Assembly (NCBI GenBank): GCA_028583605.1
Contig: CM053329.1
Coordinates: forward strand, 11,146,501 to 11,210,500
From: Dastarcus helophoroides
Taxonomy: Eukaryota > Arthropoda > Insecta > Coleoptera > Bothrideridae
DNA length: 64,000 nt
Direction: 5' to 3'
The stretch's first letter is position 1. Every line of letters begins with the position of its first letter. Below are positions 43,968-56,176 of the stretch, one piece after another. The translations under genes and the position numbers were made by a program. Below the pieces are notes generated by a model. It did not search any database and had not been told where the DNA came from. It saw nothing but the letters and a program-made list of their open reading frames with translations.

Positions 43968-46560
43968 ATTTCAGCAGCACAGTTCGTTCCCGTGAAAATA
44001 TTTCGAAAATGCTCTACATTTTAGTGAAAGTCCCATCAAAAGCAGTTTAATCGTTCCAGAGTTATTTCTTGACAAACGGACGGACATTGTTTGTCAGAAA
44101 ATAACTCGAAAACAATTAAACCAATTTCTACGAAATTTTCACTAATCTGTAGAGTACATTATTAGGTACAAATTAGGCTACTTTGTCACCTACAATGAAC
44201 TATAATGTAAATGTGCTGTAAGATCAAGATAAAAAATTATCTGGTCGCAAAGATCTTCCAAAAAGTGTCAAAAATGCGCTACATTTTAGTTAAAGTTCCA
44301 TCAAAAGCACTTTATTCATTCCAGAGTTATTTCTTGACAAACTGACGGACACTGTTTGTCAGGAAATAACGCGAAAAGATTAAACCGATTTTGACGGGGC
44401 TTTCATTAACCTCTGAAGTATATTATGAGGCCTAAATTAGGCTACCTTTTCATCCACAAGGAACTGTGATGAAAATTTGATATAAGATCAAGAACATAGA
44501 GATTGGCTGGTCGCAAATATCTTCCAAAGTGTCAAAAATGGGCTACATTTCACACAAGTCCTATCAAAAGTAAATTATTCGTTCCAGAGTTATTTCTTGA
44601 CAAACAGACAGACACTGTTTGTCAGGAAATAACTCGAAAACCAATAAATCGATTTTGATGGGACTTTCACTGACATGCAGAGTATACCATTAGGCATAAA
44701 TACGGCAACTTTTTCACCCACATGTGGTAAATTTTGATTTAAGATGAACATCATAAAAATCAACTTGTCGCAAATATCTTTCAAAAAGTCAAAAATGTTC
44801 TAACTTTTAGTGAAAGTCCTATCAAAATCAGTTTATTCGTTCCAGAGTTATTTCTTGGCAAACAGACGGACACTGTTTGTCCGGAAATAACTCGAAAACG
44901 ATTATATCGATTTTGATGGGACTCTTACTAACTTGCAGAGTACATTATTAGGCAAAAATTAGGCTACCTTTCACCCACAATGAACTGTGATGTAAGATTA
45001 AGTTCATAAAAATTAGCTGGTCGCAAATATCTTCCAAAAAGTATTAAAGATGCTCTACATTCTAGTCAAAGTCCCATCAAAAACACTTTATTCGTTCCAG
45101 AGTTATTTCTTGACAAAGACACGGACACTGTTTGTCAGGAAATAACTCGAAAACGATTAAACCAATTTCTACGAAACTTTCACTAACCTGTAGAGTACAT
45201 TATTAGGCATAAATTAGGCTACTTTTTCACCTACAATGAACTGTAATGTAAATGTGATGTAAGATCAAGGTCACAAAAATTAGTTGGTCGCAAAGATCTT
45301 CCAAAATGTGTCAAAAATATTCTACATTTTAGTCAAAGTCCCATCAAAAGCAGTTTATTCGTTCCAGAGTTATTTATTGACAGACTGACACTGTTTGTCA
45401 GGAAATAACTCGAAAACGATTGAATTGATTTTGATGGGAGTTTCACTAACCTGTAGAGTAAATTATTAGGTATAAATGGAGCTACTTTTTTTCACCCACA
45501 ATGAACTGTGATGTAATGTGATTTAAGACCAAGATCATACAAATTAGCTGGTCGCAAATATCTTCCAGAAGGTGTCAAAAATACTGTACATTATAGTCAA
45601 GGTTCCATCAAAAGCAGTTTATTCGTTCCAGAGTTAATTATTGACAAACAGACAGACACTGTTTGTCAGGAAAATAACTCGCAAACTATTAGAACGTTTT
45701 TGATGGGATTTTCACTAACATGTAGAGTACAATATTAGGCATAAATTAGGTTACTTTTCCACCCACAATGAACTGCAATGTAAATGTCATTTAAGATCAA
45801 GATCATAAAAATTGGCCGGTGGCAAATATCTTTCAAAAAATGTCAGAAAAAAACGTTTATTAAGTTACAAGAAGAAACGGTAATAGTAGTAATGAAAAAA
45901 CGCAATAATGTTGCTGCGTTTTTAAAATAAGTACGTTTTTATAAGTTCAACTATTGTCGGTACAGTTCGTTCCGATGAAAAGGTATCATGAATTATATCA
46001 ACGAAAATACTCAAAGCTTAAAATCCACGAAAATCGGTTTAGTCGTTTTGGAGTTATTGCCTGACAAACAGGGGAGGTACTGTTTGTCAGCAAATAAGTC
46101 CGGAATGGCTAAACCGATTTTGATAGGAGTTTCACTAGGCTGTAGAGTACATTATTAGGCTACTTTTTCACTCCTACCGAGCTGTGTTAGTTTAATTGAA
46201 AGTCAGGATCATAAAAATTGCTATTGCATACATATTTACCACAATAAAATTTGTATAGCACGTGTATTTAAACATATTGTGATAAACCCAGACATTTGGA
46301 AATTTCTGGAATAAAAAATATAATATTTTTGCTGAAATTCTAAAATAAGACACTTATTGATTCGATTATCTTCGGCAAAGTTTAATTCCAGTAAAATGTG
46401 GCCTAAATTATGTCCATGAAAATGCTCCAACCTTTAGTGAAATTCCTATCAAAATCGATTTACTCTAGCTCGAATATTCTGACAAACAGACGGACACTGT
46501 TTGTCAGAAAATAACTCGGAAACAACTAGACCGGTTTTGATAGATAGAACTTTCTTTGTC
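43968..46560 (+). repeat. hairpin satellite, roughly 260-bp unit
   Basis: Tandem units of 254-267 bases, with the core starting near 44058, 44324, 44588, 44842, 45098, 45367 and 45631, then decayed copies to 46560. Each carries GTTATTTCTTGACAAACAG, then about 7-10 bases, then CTGTTTGTCAGGAAATAAC: a near-perfect 19-bp hairpin. Next come CGAAAACGATTAAACCGATT, TTTCACTAACCTGTAGAGTAC, TTAGGCATAAATTAGGCTAC and AAAATTAGCTGGTCGCAAAT. No reading frame is kept. It lies in the Kdm3 intron. Confidence 0.9.
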
Positions 46561-47106
46561 AGAAATGTTTCTGACAGAAAATACGAAAAATTGTAGAGAG
46601 AAAAATATTAATAATTTCAGTTTCTGACAACCGACGGAGAAGTGAACAGGGAACGTGTAATTTGATTGTTATTTATCGCAAAAAAAGTGGCTGATGACGA
46701 CCGCTGGTCGTTCATAAAAGCCAATCGACCAAATTTAACATTTGCTTCCTTAGGGTTCCATCTAATTTAAGCATCTATCCTAATGATCTCCTTGAACTTG
46801 GCTTGGAATTTGCAAATCAAATTAGTGAGACTGTCGAAAGAGAACACGAGAACGTGATCGGCTTATTACGTAAATAGTAATTAGATCGGGGAAATGTTCA
46901 GTTCGGTAAGACTATAAACGCATAAATACCTAACGGGCATGATTCGCTTTGCGTAACGTCGGTTCGATTAGCATACAAAAAAGGAGCCAGAGGCTAAAAT
47001 TATATGTTTTCGCTCGAAAGAAAATGAGAATAGAAATGAGATGCTTGATTTACCTTGCAAATAACGCGTTCTTTCTTTATCTTGCGTTTTAACTTTACCA
47101 ATGTCA
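46561..47106. other. Kdm3 intron, unclassified
   Basis: Sequence of moderate complexity (for example GACGACCGCTGGTCGTTCAT at about 46695, a short palindrome). It could be unrecognised transposon or ancestral intron. No gene seen. Confidence 0.4.
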
Positions 47107-47437
47107 TGTTACGGGCTTATCGGTTCGAATTGATTAACACGTGAATTGAACAATACCCACTTTATTACCAAACTCAACTCGGATCACTACAACTGAATAA
47201 TTAACTCACTTATTATTGACTTCTACTAACTCACTAATTACACTGATTCTGACTTACTCGAGAGAAAGCTGACCGCCTTATATAGTTTTGGCATCCAGGT
47301 TCTAGAACAATCCGGCAGATAAGGCTTATCGTTTGTCGAAATTTCGGGAACGCTCATTTTCCGTTTGCTTCGTTATCGCGGTCGCTTTCCCCTTATCAGA
47401 TCATTCTAGAAACTTTTCTTACGTACTAAATTCTACA
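47107..47437 (-). mobile_element. putative solo LTR, second copy of the 1522-1824 family
   Basis: On the minus strand it starts TGTAGAATTTAGTACGTAAG and ends AACCGATAAGCCCGTAACA. It contains CTATATAAGGCGGTC and CTTTCTCTCGAGTAAGTCAG, in positions matching the TATA and initiator of 1522-1824. It is antisense in the window and sense relative to Kdm3. No target duplication was found, so the boundaries are approximate. Confidence 0.5.
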
Positions 47438-47760
47438 ATTTACATTTCGTTATAGTAAGTTAGATTTTCGCTTGGCCATGTCAAGTTAAGAGCTCAAAAA
47501 TACTTTAAAAATTTGTCCAGAAGAACTATGCAGAAGATTGCCCAAATATTTTATTTCGGTAAAATGAAAAATTTTCAACAACTGACACATTGATAAAGAG
47601 ATGAGGATTTTAAAATTTAAAACTTCAGTAAGAATGAAACTTTAGCTGATACTAACTCGAATTATAAAACAAAAAAAATTTAATTGTTTTATTTTATGTC
47701 ATTTAGTTACATTATAACATTAAAATGTGTTTGTGATTTCAAAATAAGTATCTTAAAGAC
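47438..47760. other. Kdm3 intron, unclassified
   Basis: AT-rich, no supportable feature until the next satellite copies. Confidence 0.4.
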
Positions 47761-49060
47761 TGGGTTATTTTCAGCTCTTTTCGAGTAAAATATGGCCCAA
47801 ATTGTGCACACGAAAATCCTTTTCTTTTTAGTGCAAATTTCATCAAAATCGGTTGAGTCGTTCCCGAGTTATTCCCTGACAAACAGACAAACACTGTATG
47901 TCAGAAAATAACTCGGGAACGAATAGTTCGATTCTGATGGGACTTTTACTAAACAGTAGAGATTGTCCTTAGGATTATGTTAGGTTATCTTTTTACTCAC
48001 AATAAGGTGTGATGAAAATTTGATGTAAAGTAGGGTCACACAATTAGTTTGGCGTAAATATCTTCTAAGTGGTCACTGTTATTGTAAAAAAAGGTATTAC
48101 AGTTATTGTGTAAAAATAGATATTACAATAACATTTGTATGCGATGCAGTCCTCTATAAAAAAAGAACTATTTATTAAATTTATATTTTTTTAAGAGTGA
48201 CAGACCGACACACGGTGATGTAAGAAATGGAAAAGAATTGAAATTTTTGCCCAAAAAAATATTCTACGTATTGGTGAAAGTCCCATCAAAATCGGTTTAG
48301 TCATTCCCAAGTTATTCGCTGACAAACAGAAGGACAACTGTTTGTCAGGACATAAGTCGGGAACGAATAAACCGAGTTCGATGGGACTTTGACCAAATTA
48401 TATGGTATATTGTCACTCATCCTTAGACAACTTTTTCAGTTACAGTGAATTGCGCTGCAAATTAAAATCGAGGTCAAGATCAAGAAAATTAGTTTATCGC
48501 AAATACCTTCTAAATAGTGCGTACTATTTAAAAAATACTTACATACTTATATATAATAGGATTTGTAAACCCTGCGATCTTATAAAAAAAAGTATGTAAA
48601 TTTTTCTCATGAAATCATATGAGTTATTTTAAAAACAAACAAATATGAGTGATAGATCGGAAGATATGGGACTTTCAGAGACTGAAAAAACTACTGTTGT
48701 TGCTCTGATCTAAAATTAAGTGGCGTTTCATAAGTTCAACTATTTTCAGCAACGTTCACTTCTTGTGAATATATAGTCTAAATGATGGCTATCAAAAAAC
48801 TCCACACTTGGGTGAAAATTCCAGCAAAATCGGCTTAGTCATTCTCGAGTTATTTAATGACAAACAGACAGGATACTGTTTGTCAACAAATAACTCGGGA
48901 ACTACTGAAGCGATTTTGATGAAACTTTCACCAAACTGTTGAGTATTTTCTGAGGCATAAGTAAGGCTATCATTTGATTAAACTGAAAATTTCTGAATAT
49001 TTTATTTAAGGTCAAGGTCATAAAAATTAATCTGTCGCAAAACAAATGTTCTCTAAACAG
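47761..49060 (+). repeat. hairpin satellite, diverged copies
   Basis: Three spaced copies of the TGACAAACAG...TGTTTGTCAG hairpin (about 47877, 48320, 48855), with spacers of about 440-540 bases. CAAAATCGGTTTAGTCATTC precedes each core. They are more diverged than 43968-46560 and closer to the long-unit type of 52700-56180. Confidence 0.8.
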
Positions 49061-50290
49061 TGAGTGTAAAAATAGTTCTTATATTAAAATTGTATAACAC
49101 TTGACCCTTATTCTTGCTACTTATTTAGTCGTTTAATAAATTTTGGCAGGCGAAGAACTACTTTGGCATATCTTTAGAAGATTAATTCGTTCAACATGTT
49201 TGAATTTCTTGTCCGATGGCAAGATATAAAACTATTCCAGGTTTTTGGGAACACATATTAACATCAATCAATCAAGGAAAGACAGTTTGGAACAAATCGC
49301 CTAAGGATGCGATATACGGTCTAATATGTGCCATCAGGAAAACGCTTAGCCAGAATTATGTGAGCCAATAAAACTATTAAAATATTCTCGGATCATCGAA
49401 TTCAAACTTTGCTGTTAAAACCTTTCCCAATTTGCTTAAATAAACATGTCAATAAAAGCCGAGCAGGTTTATTCAAAATTCAACTCGAACGGGCACCGAT
49501 AGCAGTTTTGATTAATCTCCGTGAGAGTAGTTAGCGAGCGAACTTCAGTTCGTGAGCAAAATCTGTAATGTAGATCTCAGTCCGCTGAATCATTAATTAT
49601 AAAATAAATTAACCATTAAAAAGGTTACGATAAATTTCAGAAATAATGGCGTGCTTTCTGAGGTGCGTGCAAATGCATACTTATCGAAATTCGCCTCAAA
49701 AATAAAATCGGGTTTATATTACGGGCGACGGCCGCAATTGCAATAACTCGAAATTATGGGGGGGTTCTTTTTCCATTAAACGTCGATTTCTATCTGCGGT
49801 TGTATTTTATGAGAAAATATTGTCCTTTGCCAAGACTGTCGCGACTCGCCAAGAAGAGAGATTGTATCAGTGACATAAATGGAGTTATTTTTGAGACGCC
49901 AACAGTAAAAAATATAGAAATAAACAAGAGCTGCGGATCTCCTTGACCGTTTAAAAATTTAAATCACCTTCGGTTACAGCTTATAAGTCAACAGCTTTTT
50001 TGTTTACTATTCTACTTATGTTAACTATGTAATGGGCAAAGTCAACTACCTTGACCCCTGCATGCACTAAAATAGTAATGCTACGGAAATAATACCAAAA
50101 GAAATGTACAAACATCGCAGCTTTTGAATTAGGATCCAACTATGCTTCTAAGGAAAAGTAAAAATGTGTATGAGGAGCAATTTTTTATGTAAACATCTAA
50201 GGGTCAGTGATGAGAAGGAAACTCAGTTTCTGAAGCTGCAAACGCAAATTTACAGACCTTTGAAATTGTAATATATCTGAAAGTAGACAA
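49061..50290. other. Kdm3 intron, unclassified
   Basis: 1.2 kb of normal-complexity AT-rich DNA without frames, splice-flanked exons or repeats that I can name. Confidence 0.45.
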
Positions 50291-51512
50291 TATTGACAAA
50301 AAAACCCAAAAAAAATGATTATTTTTGAAATTTTGAAATATTCAAAGAGCCGAATTTTCAAAGAAAAAGCCGAAATTTCAATAAAAAATCGAAATTTTGA
50401 AAGAGATTGAAATTTTTAAAACAAAAAATTTCAGCACAGTTCGTTTTCATGAAAATGTCTCGAAAATACTCCACTTTTTGCTGAAAGTCCCATCAAAATA
50501 AGTTTATTCGTTCCAGTGTTATTTCTTGACAAACAGACGGACACTGTTTGCCAGGAAATAACTCCAAAACGATTTCAATGGAAATTTTACTGCAGAGTAC
50601 ATTATTAGGCATAAACTAGGTTACTTTTTCACCAACAATGAATAGAGATGTAAGATAAATATCATAAAAATTAGCTGGTCGCAAACATTTTCCAAAAAGT
50701 GTCAAAAATGCTCCTACATTTTAGTCGAAGTCCCATCAAAAGCAGTTTATTCGTTCCAGAGTTATTTCTTGACAAACACACTAACATTGTTTGTCAGGAA
50801 GTAACTCGAAAACGATTAGACCGATTTTGATGAGACGTTCACTAATTTATAGAGTACATTATGAGGCATAAATTAGGCTACTTTTTCACCCACAATGAAA
50901 TGATGATGAAAATTTGATTTAAGATCAAGTTCATAAAAATTAGCTGGTCGCAAATAGCTTTCAAAAAGTGTCAAAAATGCTCCACCTTTAAGTCAAAATT
51001 CCAACAAAAGCAGTTTCTTCGTTCCAGAGTTATTTCTTGACGAACACACGAACGTTGTTTGTCAGGAAGTAACTCGAAAACGATTAGACCGATTTTGATG
51101 AGACTTTCACTAATTTATAGAGTACATTATTAGGCATAAGTTAGGCTACTTTTTCACTAACAATGAAATGTGATGAACATTTGATTTAAGATTAATTTCA
51201 TAAAAATTAGCTGGTCGCAAATAGCTTCCAAAAAGTGTCAAAAATGCTCCACCTTTTAGTCAAAGTCCCAACAAAAGCAGTTTATTCGTTCAAGAGTTAT
51301 TTCTTGACAAACACACGGACACTGTTTGTCAGGAAATAACTCTAAAACAATTAAACCGATTTTGATCGAACTTTCACTAATTTGTAGAGTACATTATTAG
51401 GCATAAATTAGGCTACTTGTTTACCCACAATGAAATCTGATGAAAATTTGATAAAGAACAAATTCATAAAAATTAGCTGGTGGCAAATATCTTCCAAAAA
51501 GTGTCAAAAATG
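50291..51512 (+). repeat. short TTTCGA block followed by hairpin satellite, roughly 260-bp unit
   Basis: 50291-50425 is A-rich TTTCGA array. Hairpin cores follow at about 50517, 50757, 51022 and 51293. The order array, then AAAATTTCAGCACAGTTCGTT, then satellite repeats the junction at 43968, so array plus satellite moved or amplified together. Confidence 0.85.
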
Positions 51513-51524
51513 TTCCACCTTTTA

Positions 51525-51911
51525 TGAAAGAAGAATGCAACCTAGACTACAAATTCATGCAGCCCTCCAGGCGTGTATAGTGAATCATAGGTAGCTGAAC
51601 TACCAACAGTTGAAACACTGCCACCTAGCGAAGCGGTTGCTCTTTAGGAGAGTTCCCAGAAGACAAGGATTCTGTAATGCACATACCAATAGGTTAGAAC
51701 ATTTATTAGATTCGACGTTTGGAAACCAAATACCGGTTTCGATCTTGTTAGATTTCGTCAGTTTGGTATTTTCAACTCGAATGCTAACAAATTCTGTGAA
51801 TGTTTTAGTACTTACTTGTCGGAACATCTGTTAGCATTCGAGTTGGATATACCAAACTGACGAGATCTAACAAGATCGAAACGTTCAAACCTATTGGTCT
51901 GTGCATTATAG
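51525..51911. mobile_element. 387-bp insertion with inverted hammerhead-like cores
   Basis: It is inserted in a satellite unit and flanked by a 12-bp duplication, TTCCACCTTTTA (51513-51524 and 51912-51923). The right part (51669-51911) is a long inverted repeat with arms of about 90 bases plus a 36-base insert in the left arm. Each arm carries, in opposite orientation, CTGACGA - stem - GAAAC. On the plus strand this is CTGACGA at 51857-51863, GATCT-AACA-AGATC forming a perfect 5-pair stem, and GAAA at 51878-51881. The minus-strand copy lies at 51737-51761. This is the CUGANGA/GAAA core of hammerhead ribozymes. Long variable duplications and hammerhead motifs are known from Penelope-like elements; the assignment is inference. 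Confidence 0.7.
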
Positions 51912-51923
51912 ATTCCACCTTTT

Positions 51924-52200
51924 AGTCAAAGTCCCTACAAAAGCAGTTTATTCGTTCCAGAAATATTTCTTGACAATCAAATGGACACTGTCAGGAAATA
52001 ACTCGAAAACAATTAAACCGATTTTTATTGGTCTTTCACCAACATGTAGAGTATATAATCAGGCTAGTTTTTCACCAACAGTGAGCTATGATGAAAATTT
52101 GATTTAGGATGAATAAAAATACTCAACCTTTTAGTGAAAGTTCCATAAAAATCGGTTTAAGTATTTCGGAGTTATTGACTGACAAACGGGGTACATTAAA
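51924..52200 (+). repeat. hairpin satellite, end of cluster
   Basis: The remainder of the interrupted unit plus a decayed unit (GAGTTATTGACTGACAAACG). The cluster stops about 170 bases before the Kdm3 exon. Confidence 0.8.
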
Positions 52201-52371
52201 GGATATTTATCCTTAAAAACCTCTGGTCTGTAATCCCTCTTCGTCTCCAGTTATCTATTTCTAAGCTAAATGCCAAAAAAGGCAACAAAAATCGACATTA
52301 TTGAATGAACACAAACCTAAAGATTCTTGCAGAGTGTAAATTGGTTTAAAAGGAAACATGATAGTACTTAC

Positions 52372-52533
52372 GAGGGCAGGCCACTGGACGGTGCCTCTTG
52401 ATGCTGAAAATGGGTCCTTTCGTTCTGCCCATGTGAGTCCTTGCTCCACGAGAAATACGTGAAATAATCCTTCTTTGTATATGCTGATCCACTCGCGTCT
52501 GTGCCACTCAACATCGTCATATTCAACTAACAC
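52372..52533 (-). CDS. Kdm3: KDM3/JMJD1 histone demethylase, internal exon (N-terminal region)
   Basis: A 162-base exon (54 codons) on the minus strand between a TTTTCCTTTCAG acceptor and a GTAAGTACT donor. It encodes VLVEYDDVEWHRREWISIYK, followed by a FLVEQGLTWAERKDP block and VQWPAL. The VxVEYD..W..R.W..VY, FLVE..L..AERK and VQWPA signatures are those of the N-terminal region of KDM3A-type H3K9 demethylases. The frame is open throughout and the exon is of normal composition in a sea of satellite, which supports selection. The next exon (37871-37984) joins in phase 0 after 14,387 bases of intron. The first coding exon, expected to the right, was not recognised in 52534-64000 and may be outside. 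This partial gene is the clearest conserved host gene here. Confidence 0.86.
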
Positions 52534-52730
52534 CTGAAAGGAAAACGTATTTATCAATTTTTTGTTATCAAGGTATTTGATTCTTTCTTGGATAAGAGGG
52601 AAATTTTTGTTGACACTTATTTGAATGGGAAAGAAAAGGGCATATGAATAATATTCTGTAAATTTTAATTTTTGTGATTAATCTAGACGATTTCATTACA
52701 ACGTTTGTTATTTTAAAATAAGTGTCTTTC
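52534..52730. other. intron upstream of Kdm3 exon 52372-52533
   Basis: Short AT-rich stretch. No upstream Kdm3 exon and no repeat seen. Confidence 0.4.
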
Positions 52731-55700
52731 ATAAGATGCATTATTTACGACATCGTTCTGTTCGAGTTAAAATTGCCCTAAATTATACACACGAGGAAAA
52801 CTTCACTTTTAATGAAAGTCCCACTAAAATCACGTTAGTTGCTCCTGAGTTATTTCCTTACAAACAGATGAACAGTGTATGTCAGAAAATAACTCGAGAA
52901 CAACTAAACCGATTTTGATGGGACTTTTCCTAAACTATAAAGAATGTTCATAAGCGTAAGTTAGGCTATTTTCACTTAAAATTTTATGAGCTAAATATTT
53001 GACGCATCGTCAAGATAACAAAAATTGGCCAGTCGCAAATATCTTCCAAATTCTTACTATAAAAATAGTAATTATAATAGCATTTGTCTACCATACGGTT
53101 CCATATAAAAAATTAATCAAACTTCTTTTTTTACGAGCGATAGACCGCCAAACAGTTGGTTAAAGAAGTGGCAAATAACAGAACAGTGTATGTCAGAAAA
53201 TAACTGGAGAACAACTAAACCGATTTTGATGGGATTTTCACTAAACTATAGAGAATGTTCATAAGCATATGTTAGGCTATTTTCATTTAAAAATTGCAAG
53301 GTCAAGTTAACAAACATTAGCCAGTCGCAAATATCTTTCAAACTCTTACTATAAAAATAGTAATTTTAATAGCAATTCTCTACGATGCGGTTCTCTATAA
53401 AAATATATTTAAAATTCTTTTTCTACGAGCGATAGACCGCCGAACAGGTGGTTAAAGAAGTGGTAAATAACTGAAATTCTTGCCCATGCATTTACTACGT
53501 AATTAGTGAAAGTTTCATCAAAATCGGTTTAATCATCCGCGAGTTATTCATTGACAAACAGAAGGACAACTGTTTGTCAAGACATAACTCGAGAACGACA
53601 AAACCGATTTCGATGCAACTTTCAGCAAATTGTAGAATATTTCACTTTTAATGAAAGCCCCTTCAGAATCTCTTTAGTCGTTCCAAGTTTTTTCCTGACC
53701 AACAGATGGACAGTGTATGTCAGAAAATAACTCGAGAACAACTATACCGATTTTGATGGGACCTTTACTAAACTGTAGAGAATGTTGATAAGCATAGGTT
53801 AGGCTATTTTCACTTAAAATAATATGTGCTAAAAATTTGACGCAAGGTCAAGATAACAAAAATTATCCAGTCGCAAATATCTTCCAAACTCTTACTATAA
53901 AAATAGTATTTTTAATAGCATTTGTCTGCAATACGGTTCTATATAAAAAGTTATTTAAACTTCTTTTTCTACGAGCGATAGACCGCCAAACGGGGGTTAA
54001 AGATGTGGCAAAATACTGAAATTCTTCCCCACACATATTCTAGGTAATTAGTAAAAGTTCTAACAAAATCGGTTTAGTCATTCGCGAGTTATTCATTGAC
54101 AAACAGAAGGACAACTGTTTGTCAGAAAATAACTCGAGAACAACTAAACCGATTTTGATGGGACTTTCACTAAACTGTACAGAATGTTTATAAGCATAAG
54201 TAAGGTTATTTTCACTAAAAATAATATGTGCTAAAAATTTGACGCAAGGTCAAGATAACAAAAATTAGCCAGTCGCAAATATCTTCCAAACTCTTATTAT
54301 AAAAATAGTAATTTTAATAGCAATTGTCTGCAATACGGTTCTCTATAAAAATATCTTTAAACTTCTTTTTCTACGAGCGATAGACCGTCGAACAGGTGGT
54401 TAAATAAGTGGCAAATAACTGAAATTCTTGCCCATGCATTTACTACGTAATTAGTGAAAGTTTCATCAAAATCGGTTTAGTCATTCGCAAGTAATGCCTT
54501 GACAAACAGAAGGAGAACTGTTTGTCAAGAAATAACTCGAGAAGGACAAAACCGATTTCGATGCAACTTTCAGTAAATTGTAGAATATTTCATTCTTAAT
54601 TAAAGTCTCATCAAACTCACTTTAGTCGTTCCGAGTAATTTCCTGACAAACAGATTGGCAGTGTATGTCAGAAAATAACTCGAGAACAACTAAATCGATT
54701 TTGATGGGACTTTCACTAAACTGTAGAGAATGTTCATAAGCATAAATTAGACTATTTTCACTTGAAATAATATGTGCTAAAAGTTAGATGCAAGGTCAAG
54801 CCAACAAAAATTAGCCAGTTGCAAATATCTTTCAAACTCTTACTATAAAAATAGTAATTATAATAGCAATTGTCTGCGATATAGTTCTCTATAAAAAATT
54901 ATTTAAAGTTCTTTTTCTACGAGCGATAGACCTCCAAACGGGTGGTTAAAGAAGTGGCAAATAACTGAAATTCTACATAAAATAAGTAATTAGTAAAAGT
55001 TTCATCCAAATCGGTTAAGTTATTCGCGAGTTATGCATTGACAAACAGAAGAACAACTGTTTGTCAAGAAATAATTCGAGAACGACAAAACCCATTTCGA
55101 TGCAACTTTTAGAACATTGTAGAGTATTTCATTGTTAATAAAAGTCTCATCAAAATCACTTTAGTTGTTCCGAGTTATTTCCCGACTAATAGATGAACAG
55201 TGTCAGAAAATAACTCGAGAACAACTAAACCGATTTTGATGGAACTTTCACTAAACTGTAGAGAATGTTCATAAGTATAGTTAGACTTTTTTCACTTAAA
55301 ATAATATGTGCTAAAAATTTGACCAAGGTCAAGATGACAAGAATTAGCCAGTCTCAAATATCTTCCAAACTCTTACTGCAAAAATACTAATTAAAATAGC
55401 ATTTGTCTGCAATACGGTTCTCTCTAAAAAAATATTTAAACTTCTTTTTCTACTAGCGATAGACCGCCAAAGAGGTGATTAAAGAAGTGGCAAAAAACTG
55501 AAATTCTTGCCCACACATATTCTACGTAATTAGTTAAAGTTCCAACAAAATCCGTTTAGTTATTCGCGAGTTATTCATTGACAAACAGAAGAACAACTGT
55601 TTGTCAAGAAATAACTCGAGAACGACAAAACAGATTTCGATGCAACTTTCAGCAAATTGTAGAGTGTTTCACATTTAATGAAAGTCCCATCAAAAGCACT

Positions 55701-56176
55701 TTAGTCGTTCCGAGTTATTTCCTGACAAACAGATGGACAGTGTATGTTAGAAAATAACTCCAGAACTAAACCGATTTTGATGGGACTTTCACTAAACTGT
55801 AGAGAATGTTCATAAGCATAAGTTAGGCTATTTTTACTTTAAATAATATGTGCTAAAAATCTAATGCAAGGTCAAGATAACAAAAATTAGCCAGTCGCAA
55901 ATATCTTCCAAATTCTTACTATAAAAATAGTAATTATAATAGCATAAAAATACTAATTATAACAGCATTTGTCTGCGATACGGTTCTCTATAAAAAATCG
56001 TTTAAGCTTCTTTTTCTACGAGCGATAATACACCGTCAAGCAGGTGGTTAAAGAAGTGACAAAAAACTGAAATTCTTGTTCACATATATTCCACGTAACT
56101 AGTGAGTGAAGTTTCATGAAAATCGGTTTAGTCATTCATAAATTATTCATTGACAAACAGAAGGACAACTGTGAAA
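52731..56176 (+). repeat. hairpin satellite, roughly 540-bp higher-order unit
   Basis: Units contain two hairpins each: one of TGACAAACAGAAGGACAACTGTTTGTCA type and one of TGACAAACAGATGGACAGTGTATGTCA type. They also carry TCTACGAGCGATAGACCGCC and TAATATGTGCTAAAAATTTGA blocks. The last block recurs at about 53820, 54226, 54768, 55306 and 55846, a spacing of 405, 542, 538 and 540. The satellite has therefore evolved a two-hairpin unit on this side of the Kdm3 exon, while the other side keeps mostly a one-hairpin roughly 260-bp unit. Confidence 0.9.

Noticed and set aside
43968..46560. CRISPR-like array of palindromic repeats
   Set aside because: The unit is about 260 bp, the whole unit is repeated and not only a short repeat between unique spacers, and the DNA is eukaryotic.
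51800..51911. Complete canonical hammerhead ribozyme
   Set aside because: Core and stem II are present. The best stem III strand (GGAACATC near 51823) leaves a C-A mismatch at a key pair, and no stem I forms next to it, so only a hammerhead-like core is claimed.
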